A DNA stretch of 60,000 nucleotides, from assembly GCF_026151205.1 (NCBI RefSeq), contig NC_087083.1:5684460-5744459 (forward strand). The letters are read 5' to 3'. The notes beneath the pieces are model-generated. The model searched no databases and was not told where the DNA came from. It saw nothing but the letters and a program-made list of their open reading frames with translations. This DNA is from Bolinopsis microptera (Eukaryota; Ctenophora; Tentaculata; Lobata; Bolinopsidae). Of the stretch, positions 10,881 through 19,819 are shown piece after piece (position 1 is the first letter of the stretch; every line of letters begins with the position of its first letter). Made by a program: the position numbers and the translations under genes.

Positions 10881-11326
10881 TCAATCAAAGCTTTCTCTGG
10901 GAATAGAACTTTGAGTACCTCAATCGTATCTTGTGCCATTCTCAGTTACATGTACATTGTAAAATGGTCAATGACCTATTTTACCTGTATAAGAAACGCA
11001 ATAAAAATGGGCGTGGCCCAAGTCAACATTATCCGAATTCCGAAACACTAGAGTCAAAACAAATTGTTTGGTTGTTCCTGACCATATAGAGCAACTAATA
11101 AGATATGGTCTCTTATTATTTGAACAACGTTTGGTAAAATAAACCGGCCTAATGGTCATTCAAGAAAAAAATTCAGCTCAAAACAGTGAAATTTGGGTCG
11201 CAGAGAGCTGAAATTCAAATATGTCCTACATGCTATGTGAGAAGTGTGCTGCCTGTCGGTACAGCGGCACGCTATCTCCCCATCATCAGAAACTTGAACC
11301 CAACTTCTGAGCGCGATGCAACCAGT

Positions 11327-14300
11327 ATGTCACGTGACATGCAAATCAACACCGATACCAGCACGTCACGTGATATGCTAACTAATCGCGCTATCTGCAG
11401 TTCAACTGTCAGTGTAAACCAGTGCAGATACGTAATATCAGTTCGCGAACACAATCAGTCGCACTGCTACCTACTAGTCTGTCCGAAACCGAATACTCAT
11501 TTGTCAAGAGATTGTCCTTTCTTGCCTGTATTGCGTCCTCATTTGCTTTTGACCGCTCTTTCGCCAAACAACGTCAAAACATGTATACACCACTACTCGC
11601 ATGTGTGTGTTGTACCAATACCTGACACTGAGTCAGAGTTTCACACGACAGCTGCTAGCCGGGAGCAATCACTAACCCAATATCCCTCGACATCCCTGTC
11701 AGATTCAGAGAGGACCTCTAAAGGCGATGATGACAAGTCCTCCTCTTCATCCGGCAGCCAAGCTTCGAAATCTACGTCTAATGACAGAACCAATCGTGCT
11801 ACAGCACGAGTTGGCCTTGTTAGAAAGTCAAACCCAGGAAGCTCCCAATCAAACAATGATGATGACGAAGACGGCGAGGACGGTGAGGAGCGAAGCAAAA
11901 CGAAGATCCTCAGTAGATGTGAATCAGACTCCGAACCGATCAACCCACCGTTGTGTGTGAGTCCGATCCCCCCAACAGGGAAAGTCGAAATGCTGGACAA
12001 GACCATTTTAGGAAGAATATCGCAACAGTTATTTGAAACTCTGGGAAATCTGTCCTTATTCGGCAACCACTCAATCAGCTCGGATTTAGATCTAGACGAT
12101 ACAATCGATCTTAGCGTGAGTATATCCCTAGGTAAAGGAGGAGATCTCGTTATAACCCCGAAATCCAGAAGCAAGCCATCCAGACCACTACCAACGATCG
12201 AGATTACCCCCGTCAAGAAACAAAACGACCCGAATACAGACGGTGAATACTATACAGGAACAGGAAAACCAACGATTACTCCTGTTCTTTTACACAGCCC
12301 TAATCATGAACACTTGCTCTCACCTCGTTCACGAACTCTTCAAATTCGTTCAAGGAGCAAGTCTGTAGGGAGTATCTTTCAACATGAGCAACCTTCTGCG
12401 ATTTTGAAAAGGAAGCTCAGAGCACAGACTGAGTATGAGTTTGCAAGTGACACGCCCGTTAAAAGACGGTACCTCTCTGAATCCGCAGCTGACTCACAGG
12501 ACCTCTTTGAGTCACCCCGCAAACTCGAGTGTATCAGAATTGACGACGAAGGGTACCATGACTGCTCTCCAGGTAGGAACACGCTGATCCATATTAAACA
12601 AGATTTCCTTAAAGATGATGAGATCGTCACGCCAGTCAATCTTGTCGCTGCTCTTGAAAATGCTCTCAATGAGAAATACCAATCAACCAGATTATTCGCG
12701 TCTGAAGTACACCTCCTTGAGCAACAAGCCCACAGCAAATGCATCAGCTTAACCTGGAACCTGTCAGACATAGAGGCTATTAAAAATGATGATAAGGCAG
12801 ATATTCTGTCAAAATTGCTGGTTAAACTCAATCGTCATTACCACGACACAAACCTGGAATCGCCCTCCACTGCCTTTAACTCGCTCAGAGTTACTAGTCT
12901 ACTTGGAAGGAGCGACAAGGTTCCTATCACACTACAGGGAGACGAAGAAGTCACTGATGCACTAGTGTTACTCCATTTAGGCCGAGAGCGTGCAGTTAAC
13001 ATCATACCAAAGAGATTCAACAACGACCTGATGGATGTCTTTGACCTATGCCTAGGCAACCTTACAGCCTTATCCGTCCTAGAAAAGACCAGAAGGGATA
13101 TGAGCATTAGCCTGGCTACAGAAAAACCCCTCGAGGATGAACTAGATGTTCACTTACTAGTACAACTGCAACGCAAACGACACAGGACGCCAATTGTTCT
13201 CCAACCAGCTCCTGAAAACACCCACTGTAGTCCCCTAACTGACGCAGTACAAGGGATAACTGGTCTAGCAAGCAACGTCCCCGCCCCTGAACAACTTCAT
13301 TGTGAGGGTGACAACGGAAGTCTGCCCGACTCACAAGATAAACAAGACGACACCACCATTGTTGAAAAACAACTGCGATTTTTCTCGAGAGATACCTGCG
13401 ACAAGATTCTTAACAGTGCCTCGTCTAAGAATCTCAACAAGTGGATGGACCTTTGTGGCCTAACCAGTCAGAAAACAAACGAGCGAAGTCAAACTGCAAT
13501 TAAAGCGTTTTTTAACCTTGTGATTGACAACAAATACAGCACGTATCCGTCAGCACCTCTCATAACTAGTCTGGTCGAGAAAATGGCAGTTGATTCGCTA
13601 GATCGAGAACTCAAAAGGTTTGAAATAAACTTCAACCCGCAAACTCCTGTTGACAATAAAAAGAAACTGCTGCGTGACCACGTCAACACTATTGGGCGCG
13701 AAGCTAGAAAGGCAAATCCTCCAGATCTCATTAACTCTGAGACTGACTCTGAGTCAATATCTTCTGAACTCAGCAATGCCTCTAGCAGAAAGGGCTACAA
13801 AAGCTGTAACTCGAACAACAGCTCCAGTAACAGTGCACAGGGCAAGACGCAGAATACAGAAAAGAAAGTAAAGGTCAAAGTTAAGAAGACGAGGAAAGCA
13901 AGACAGATCTTAACCCCCGGCAAAATTAAGGTCCCTTGCAGCACTCACGAATCGATAGAAAACTCAATACGACTCCTTGAGCAGAACTTACTAGAATTCC
14001 AAGAAAAGCTAGCAAACCAAGATTCAGTTCTGTCCTCCTTAGCCAGTCAACTCAACTCCAGCGCCCCACTAACCAGCTCGAAATCTCTAGCCACGCTGGT
14101 CAACAAAAACAAAACAATATTTGATACCCTAAATATTCAGCAAAACTCTATCGACAATATCATAGACAGAATGATAGAAGGAGAAATAGAACGGAAACGT
14201 ATCCAAGACCAAGCTCACAGAGCAACGGCAGAGAAGGTTTTTCGATCCAAGACCCTTGAACTTGAAAAACAGATAGCTGATTCAGCCAAGGAGGTTAACT

Positions 14301-15565
14301 ACTTAAAAAGCGAACACGCAAGAATGAAAAACAACGAGCCGAACCAATCCAATGAGATACGCATAATACAGGCTAGACACAGCGAAGAACTCAGCAAACT
14401 CAAATCCGATATCATGGGGATGAAGAGTGTACCCGGAAGTCATTCGAACGGGGTCAATTATCCCAACCAATATGATGGAGTTGACGAAAAATGTGCGATC
14501 CTAAGTCATCTGGAAAGTTTCAATAGACGCGCTACGAATAATTTAGGAGACAAGATTCTCCAAGGACAACGAGAAGGGTTTGAACTTATCAGCCGAGAGA
14601 TTACAGCGTGTCTCAAAGATCTGCCTAAAATCAACACAGCAGGTCAAGAAGGTAACATCCAGTCTGCTAACAAACCTCGCGCTAATAGTTTTGAACAGAA
14701 ACACCAAAACGATGCCGCCAACAAAACCCCCGAGGACCCCCTTACAAGACCAAACGACAAAAAACGCACGGCACCACACAAAGGAAAGAAAGAGAATATG
14801 CCGAGTCAAAAGGCTGAAGACCCAGTCACCTTTTTGTCCGAGGGAACCACTAAAAGCACGACAACTGCTGGTGACAATAAACAAAGCAAAAATAACAGTG
14901 ATGGCACCCCTGTTAACCGTGAAACGTACCGTCGTGACAACTTCAATCCTCAACATTGGCACACCCGGAATTGTGTAGTCATTCACGACGCACACTTCAG
15001 TACATTCGACGAATCAAGATTCACGAAACGTTTTGATGTCAAGAGGATAGAATATGATACTGCCGTATCAGCTAGCAGGGACCAAAACTTAGTCAAAAAA
15101 GTCTCAGAAATCAAACCTGAAGCCATTTATATCCATCTAGGGCAACTTGATGTTCTGATGAATACGCCAGGAAACACGATACTAGATGGTATGAAGAAAA
15201 TCTTGGATGACCTAACAAAAGCAACCTCAGCAAAGATATGTGTTTCGCAGATTATTCCACTCCCCGGCTATCCACAAGTCAGCAGTACCATAAGACAGAT
15301 AAACTCTGAACTAAGCGAATACGTCAAATCCAAGAATAATGCTAGCCTAGACATAAAAATATGCACGCAAAACAATGACAATCTCGGAGGATTCATCCAG
15401 CGCAGCGTAGGACCACATGGAGTCTTGTTGGGTCTCGATGAACGAGGGGCTCGGAAATTGTGGCTTCATCTCCGTGACGGGCTATTTAGATCTCTCGACA
15501 TTGAGCTACCAAGAGGGACTAAAAACTCAATTAAACCTCAACAGAAGAAAAACCATAATGGATAG
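11327..15565 (+). CDS. LINE ORF1: coiled-coil and SGNH-esterase-like protein
   Basis: 1412 residues from the first in-frame ATG (11327); the frame is open further upstream without an ATG. The N-terminal third is Ser/Asp/Glu-rich and low in complexity. A coiled coil lies at about nt 13970-14330 (LLEQNLLEFQEKLA ... LELEKQIADSAKEVNYLKSE). The C-terminal ~190 residues (from about nt 14965) look like the SGNH-hydrolase fold found in CR1-type ORF1 proteins: VVIHDAHF at block I, IYIHLGQLDVL near block III and LDERGARKLWLHL at block V. The canonical Ser of block I is not evident (HDAH), so activity is doubtful. The family role is RNA binding and particle assembly. The start could lie further downstream. 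Two CACGTG E-boxes lie at 11331-11368. Confidence 0.75.
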   Translation: MSRDMQINTDTSTSRDMLTNRAICSSTVSVNQCRYVISVREHNQSHCYLLVCPKPNTHLSRDCPFLPVLRPHLLLTALSPNNVKTCIHHYSHVCVVPIPDTESEFHTTAASREQSLTQYPSTSLSDSERTSKGDDDKSSSSSGSQASKSTSNDRTNRATARVGLVRKSNPGSSQSNNDDDEDGEDGEERSKTKILSRCESDSEPINPPLCVSPIPPTGKVEMLDKTILGRISQQLFETLGNLSLFGNHSISSDLDLDDTIDLSVSISLGKGGDLVITPKSRSKPSRPLPTIEITPVKKQNDPNTDGEYYTGTGKPTITPVLLHSPNHEHLLSPRSRTLQIRSRSKSVGSIFQHEQPSAILKRKLRAQTEYEFASDTPVKRRYLSESAADSQDLFESPRKLECIRIDDEGYHDCSPGRNTLIHIKQDFLKDDEIVTPVNLVAALENALNEKYQSTRLFASEVHLLEQQAHSKCISLTWNLSDIEAIKNDDKADILSKLLVKLNRHYHDTNLESPSTAFNSLRVTSLLGRSDKVPITLQGDEEVTDALVLLHLGRERAVNIIPKRFNNDLMDVFDLCLGNLTALSVLEKTRRDMSISLATEKPLEDELDVHLLVQLQRKRHRTPIVLQPAPENTHCSPLTDAVQGITGLASNVPAPEQLHCEGDNGSLPDSQDKQDDTTIVEKQLRFFSRDTCDKILNSASSKNLNKWMDLCGLTSQKTNERSQTAIKAFFNLVIDNKYSTYPSAPLITSLVEKMAVDSLDRELKRFEINFNPQTPVDNKKKLLRDHVNTIGREARKANPPDLINSETDSESISSELSNASSRKGYKSCNSNNSSSNSAQGKTQNTEKKVKVKVKKTRKARQILTPGKIKVPCSTHESIENSIRLLEQNLLEFQEKLANQDSVLSSLASQLNSSAPLTSSKSLATLVNKNKTIFDTLNIQQNSIDNIIDRMIEGEIERKRIQDQAHRATAEKVFRSKTLELEKQIADSAKEVNYLKSEHARMKNNEPNQSNEIRIIQARHSEELSKLKSDIMGMKSVPGSHSNGVNYPNQYDGVDEKCAILSHLESFNRRATNNLGDKILQGQREGFELISREITACLKDLPKINTAGQEGNIQSANKPRANSFEQKHQNDAANKTPEDPLTRPNDKKRTAPHKGKKENMPSQKAEDPVTFLSEGTTKSTTTAGDNKQSKNNSDGTPVNRETYRRDNFNPQHWHTRNCVVIHDAHFSTFDESRFTKRFDVKRIEYDTAVSASRDQNLVKKVSEIKPEAIYIHLGQLDVLMNTPGNTILDGMKKILDDLTKATSAKICVSQIIPLPGYPQVSSTIRQINSELSEYVKSKNNASLDIKICTQNNDNLGGFIQRSVGPHGVLLGLDERGARKLWLHLRDGLFRSLDIELPRGTKNSIKPQQKKNHNG

Positions 15566-18500
15566 TCCCAAAACAACTGGTGTCCTGATCAGATTGCCTT
15601 CCCACAACAGGGAGACATTGAAAATCCTTTCGTGGAACATACACGATGCTTCAAACGGGAAAGAAGGCAGGAAAATTGATGATACTGAATTTGCTGCCAT
15701 TGTCACTTCTTGTCCCATTTTCTGTCTTCAGGAAACCAAGAGTAAAATATTTGTTCCAGACTACAAATGTTTTAATGCTAACAGACCAAACAGTCGCTCA
15801 GGAGGACTTTGCATTGGTGTCCACAGGTCTATTGCCAAGGATATCAAAGAAATAACATCCAATTGTAGTGACATCCAATCAGTAAGGATAAAACTAGGAA
15901 GTGAGAGTGCTGTCGATGAACTAGTTATCATCAACTTATACGACTCCCCTGAGCACTCTTCCTACAAGAAGAGATTGAAATCAAGCAAAAGTACATACGA
16001 TGACGATGCTTCAACTCTAGACAACTTACTTGACTTCACCATGAATAGTATTCGAAACGGCAGGAAGGTGATACTAGCAGGTGATTTCAATGCAAGGACC
16101 GCAACCTTGAACAACACCATCGAGGAAGATACTGAAGCATTATCTGCTGCAAACCCATTTAGCCAACGCAGCCACCCCTGTCTCAATGATCGTTCTAGCA
16201 AGGACCAGATGGTTAATCCTAGAGGAAAGTTACTCCTTGACTTTCTGGCCTGTGCAAATCTAACCATCCTAAACGGCAGCGTACTTGGCGATTCCTTAGG
16301 GGAATTCACATCGGTGAATTATGGCGGAGCTAGCGTTGTAGACTATGTTGCTGTAGGAGCTGACATAAAAGCGATCGTTAAGAGTTTTAGAGTCCTTGAT
16401 TTGAACAAATTCTCCGATCACAAACCCTCTGTCACAACACTTAGCCTGAGACACAACATAACCCTTTCAGAAGAAATACTGCGTGACCTCGAGGACGCGC
16501 CCAGGAAGTACAAATGGCCATGTGAGGATAATGCTGAGCTCAAATTCTTGCTAGCTATGGGTGACCCTAGTATAAAGGAAAAGACGGAAACTCTGGCTAC
16601 AAGTTCATGCAAAACCCCTCAAGACGTTCTTAACCTTAACAACCAAATTGTTGAGCTGTATCATCAGGTTGCTGAACAAGTGATGCCCCGAAAAAACGCC
16701 TCAAGTCGTCAGAAAGGGCCGAGACATAACAAATATGGTAGCACCAAAAAGAAGAGTCGAATGAAGCCAAAAATGGCATGGTTTGACAGTGAATGTATCC
16801 GTCTTAAGAGGACACTCAACATTCTAGCAAAAAAGTATGGAAGATCCCCATTGGACAAGCTCCTCAGGGACTCTTATTACGACACTCGGCGACAATATAG
16901 AAAGATGATCAGACATAAGCGATCAGAATTCTTTGAGAAGCTTTGCAAGGACATAGAAACAGGGAACAACATCTGCTGGAAATCCTTCAAAGCTCTTAAA
17001 AATACAAAATCGCCTGCAACCAGTCTTGATGCCTTCGATATGATCAACTTTTGCAAGTTCTTCAGTGAACTTTACGGCAAAAAGAACATCAAAGATTCTA
17101 AGATCGCAGAGCTACAGTCAAAGATGCAGAAAAACAACATTTGTGACGACCTGACCAAGCTTTTGGATCAAGATATAAAGATGGAAGAGCTGTGTGCTTG
17201 CATTAAGGCCACTAAAAAAGGAAAGGCAGTTTCCGAAGATCTAATTTCTAATGAATTCTTCAAAGCCTCAACACGATCCATGCTCAAAGCAGTCCTCAAC
17301 CTCTTCAACCACTGCCTAAGCCTATCAATTTACCCATGGACTTCATCAGTAGTTACACCACTACACAAAAAAGGTGATATCTATGATCCAAACAACTACA
17401 GAGCCATCGCTGTAGCGAGCAATCTCGGAAAGCTCTTTGCAAGCATATTGCTGAAAAGATTGATATCATTCCGTGATCAATGTGATCCTGATACAGCCAA
17501 CCAACTAGGTTTCTGTAAAGACGCACAGACAGCAGACCACATTTTCACACTTTCGACCTGCGTGGAAAAGTATGTCACCAAGAAACGCCAAAGGCTATAC
17601 ACATGCTTTGTCGATTATGCCAAAGCGTTTGATTCCATCTGTCGTGAGGCACTCCTATACAAGTTGTGGAAAATGGGTATTCAAGGGAGATTCTTTGAGT
17701 GCATTAAGTTCATGTACTCAAACTCCTCAGCCAAAGTGAAGCTACTAGACAAGCTGTCACAGAAGATCGACATAATATGTGGTACTGAGCAAGGACACCC
17801 CATGTCCCCTGAACTGTTTAAATGCTTTGTCCACCAGCTTTCACATGATCTCAACAACATCGAAGGAGTGAAAGTCCCTGTCCTAAATGATACAGATATA
17901 ACTCATCTGCTATGGGCAGACGACCTTGTCCTTCTAGCCCTCAACAAACACAGTCTTCAACAAATGCTTGATGTCCTAAACAATTACTGCTCAGAATGGG
18001 GCCTGACAGTAAACATTGGAAAAACTTCAGTCCTTGTGTTTAACCCAACAGGAAGGCATCTGAAGGAAAGTCATGAGTTCAAACTGGGAGAACAACAGAT
18101 CCCCTCCGGGAGAGAGTACTGTTACCTTGGCATTACATTTACTCTGAGCGGATCACTTAAGCTAACACAACAAAAGCTGAGGCAAAAAGCATTAAGAAGT
18201 TATTTCTCTTTGAAAAGCTACATTGATACCCGCCACATCAGGAAATCTATACTGTTCAAGCTATATGATACACTTATTGTACCTGTGGTGTCGTATGGTT
18301 GCCAAGTGTGGCTGCCAAGCACAGCTCTGTTCCGCAACTTCCCCACAAACACAAGCACCACACCAGAAACAGGAAACGTGTGTACACTCATTGCCAGGGA
18401 CCCTCTAGAGAACTTTCATCTGTCTCTTTTGAAATGGACCTTAGGGGTGAGGAAGTCAACATCCAATGCTGCGATATGGGGTGACACAGGCAGGCATCCA

Positions 18501-19208
18501 CTAGGCATCACGCTATCAAAGCAAGTGTTTAACTACAAAGAAAGACTTGAACAAATGGTTGTAGACGGTCGTGACTGCTTTGCTAGACACGCTTTCGAAG
18601 AGCAGGCGACCCTAAACCTGAGCTGGTTCTCCACTCTCGAGCAGATGCAAGAAACCATCGAGGCATCAGAGAGAAACCAAGGATTAAGACCAAGCCAGAT
18701 TAGAAAGAGTTTGCAAAAGTGGTTTATAAACTCATGGGAAACAGAAAGGACATCTAACAGAAAACTATCATTCTACAACTTAGTGAAGAGAAAGTTTGCT
18801 CAAGAGACGTATCTAGCCCTTGATCTTAAACCTAACTGCTCAAAGAAGATCGCGCAATTCAGAAGCAGCTCCCACCGCTTTAACGTTGAAACTGGTCGCT
18901 ACGGCAAAAAGCGGTTTAACATAAAACATCGGGCCTGCAGACATTGCTGCTCAAGTGACGATGACTTGTTAGATCTTCTCTATGAGCTACCAGGGGCCTA
19001 TCCAGTGATAGAAGATGAGCATCACATCCTCTACGAATGCCCCCTATACGAAGACCTACGCAAAAACCTGCATCAACGAACGAGGGACCTGTTAGTAATG
19101 AGAGAAGAACCGGGAGAAATCTTCGACGACTCAACAACTATTAGAGACATTGGACGGTTTTTAAATAAGGTCGATGAACGGAGGTTCCCGAAGAAAAATA
19201 CTGAATGA
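15558..19208 (+). CDS. LINE ORF2: endonuclease-reverse transcriptase
   Basis: 1216 residues from ATG 15558, which overlaps the ORF1 stop as ATGGATAG; the frame is open back to 15417. The APE-type endonuclease occupies roughly residues 20-280, with SWNIHDASN, LQETKS, AGDFNAR and FSDHKPS retaining the catalytic Asn, Glu, Asp and His positions. In the reverse transcriptase, FVDYAKAFDS, GTEQGHPMSPELF and the catalytic LLWADDLVLLA (WADD about residues 786-789) are present. A C-terminal motif C-x2-C ... H-x5-C (CRHC ... HHILYEC) matches the zinc-binding tail of many LINEs. No stop or frameshift is seen, so target-primed reverse transcription may be functional. It cuts target DNA and copies its own mRNA. 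Confidence 0.9.
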   Translation: MDSPKTTGVLIRLPSHNRETLKILSWNIHDASNGKEGRKIDDTEFAAIVTSCPIFCLQETKSKIFVPDYKCFNANRPNSRSGGLCIGVHRSIAKDIKEITSNCSDIQSVRIKLGSESAVDELVIINLYDSPEHSSYKKRLKSSKSTYDDDASTLDNLLDFTMNSIRNGRKVILAGDFNARTATLNNTIEEDTEALSAANPFSQRSHPCLNDRSSKDQMVNPRGKLLLDFLACANLTILNGSVLGDSLGEFTSVNYGGASVVDYVAVGADIKAIVKSFRVLDLNKFSDHKPSVTTLSLRHNITLSEEILRDLEDAPRKYKWPCEDNAELKFLLAMGDPSIKEKTETLATSSCKTPQDVLNLNNQIVELYHQVAEQVMPRKNASSRQKGPRHNKYGSTKKKSRMKPKMAWFDSECIRLKRTLNILAKKYGRSPLDKLLRDSYYDTRRQYRKMIRHKRSEFFEKLCKDIETGNNICWKSFKALKNTKSPATSLDAFDMINFCKFFSELYGKKNIKDSKIAELQSKMQKNNICDDLTKLLDQDIKMEELCACIKATKKGKAVSEDLISNEFFKASTRSMLKAVLNLFNHCLSLSIYPWTSSVVTPLHKKGDIYDPNNYRAIAVASNLGKLFASILLKRLISFRDQCDPDTANQLGFCKDAQTADHIFTLSTCVEKYVTKKRQRLYTCFVDYAKAFDSICREALLYKLWKMGIQGRFFECIKFMYSNSSAKVKLLDKLSQKIDIICGTEQGHPMSPELFKCFVHQLSHDLNNIEGVKVPVLNDTDITHLLWADDLVLLALNKHSLQQMLDVLNNYCSEWGLTVNIGKTSVLVFNPTGRHLKESHEFKLGEQQIPSGREYCYLGITFTLSGSLKLTQQKLRQKALRSYFSLKSYIDTRHIRKSILFKLYDTLIVPVVSYGCQVWLPSTALFRNFPTNTSTTPETGNVCTLIARDPLENFHLSLLKWTLGVRKSTSNAAIWGDTGRHPLGITLSKQVFNYKERLEQMVVDGRDCFARHAFEEQATLNLSWFSTLEQMQETIEASERNQGLRPSQIRKSLQKWFINSWETERTSNRKLSFYNLVKRKFAQETYLALDLKPNCSKKIAQFRSSSHRFNVETGRYGKKRFNIKHRACRHCCSSDDDLLDLLYELPGAYPVIEDEHHILYECPLYEDLRKNLHQRTRDLLVMREEPGEIFDDSTTIRDIGRFLNKVDERRFPKKNTE

Positions 19209-19440
19209 ATGTCGTGTTTTGTATATTTTGATAAGTGTGTGGACATTGTATGATACTTTCTTTGTCATTGTTGAGTGCTCTTGGCTGAGTTTTTTCTGCA
19301 TACGACTGTGCTATCTGTGCTATATTCTTTCACATGGCTATCTACATTTACCACCTTGTTTGGTTATTTGTTACATTGGGGTAGTTTTGAATATTAAACC
19401 TTCTATTCCTATATTGGTCAGACACGGCATCTGCCGTTTG

Positions 19441-19490
19441 ACCCAATTTTGTTTAATTCCTGTTTAATTCCTGTTTAATTCCTATTCAAA
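19441..19490 (+). repeat. 3'-terminal tandem repeat of LINE-1
   Basis: Three units of TTTAATTCCTG followed by a diverged TTTAATTCCTATTC. Terminal short repeats instead of poly(A) are characteristic of CR1/L2-type LINEs. Two inverted units (GGAATTAAACA) occur at about 10624-10646, just left of the element. Confidence 0.6.
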
Positions 19491-19664
19491 ATTTTAATTG
19501 CATCAAAGTTTTCTCAGTTTCCGGATAAACTGCTTCCAGTACCTTGATGGCGACCTGTCACCTGTATCATTCTCACCGACCTCACTGATTGGTCACTGAT
19601 CAAAATTTCAGTAAAAACCGCGAAATTTTGGTCAAGGGGACGGCACAAAAGATTCTCTTCAAAA

Positions 19665-19819
19665 AGTATTTGTAGTTATTACCGCTGAAAAAGTCTCAAA
19701 ATGTAATAGCTTTGTTGTCACCCTTTTTTTGAGACTTGAGAAGCTAAAACAATACAATGTGTACCATAAACTTACATTAAATGTATAGTGTATACCGCCA
19801 TTGTTTCTACTTGTCCTTG
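19665..19819 (+). repeat. Upstream module, copy 2 (middle fragment)
   Basis: AATGTAATAGCTTTGTTG (about 19700) to ATTGTTTCTACTTGTCCTTG aligns with 2258-2360 of copy 1. It is interrupted exactly after CTTGTCCTTG by LINE-2 and resumes at 22311 with GTGCAGATAA. Confidence 0.65.

Larger units (their letters stand above)
10900..19490 (+). mobile_element. Apparently intact two-ORF APE-type LINE (LINE-1 of this window)
   Basis: Contains an uninterrupted ORF1 with a coiled coil and esterase-like domain, and an uninterrupted ORF2 with endonuclease, reverse transcriptase and a C-terminal Cys/His motif. The two overlap by 8 bases. The 3' end carries a short tandem repeat (TTTAATTCCTG), typical of CR1/L2-type LINEs. 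The 5' border is uncertain (between about 10880 and 11180), as is the exact 3' border. It interrupts upstream module 2. No disabling mutation is visible, suggesting recent insertion. Clade within the CR1/L2/Jockey assemblage is not settled. Confidence 0.8.
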
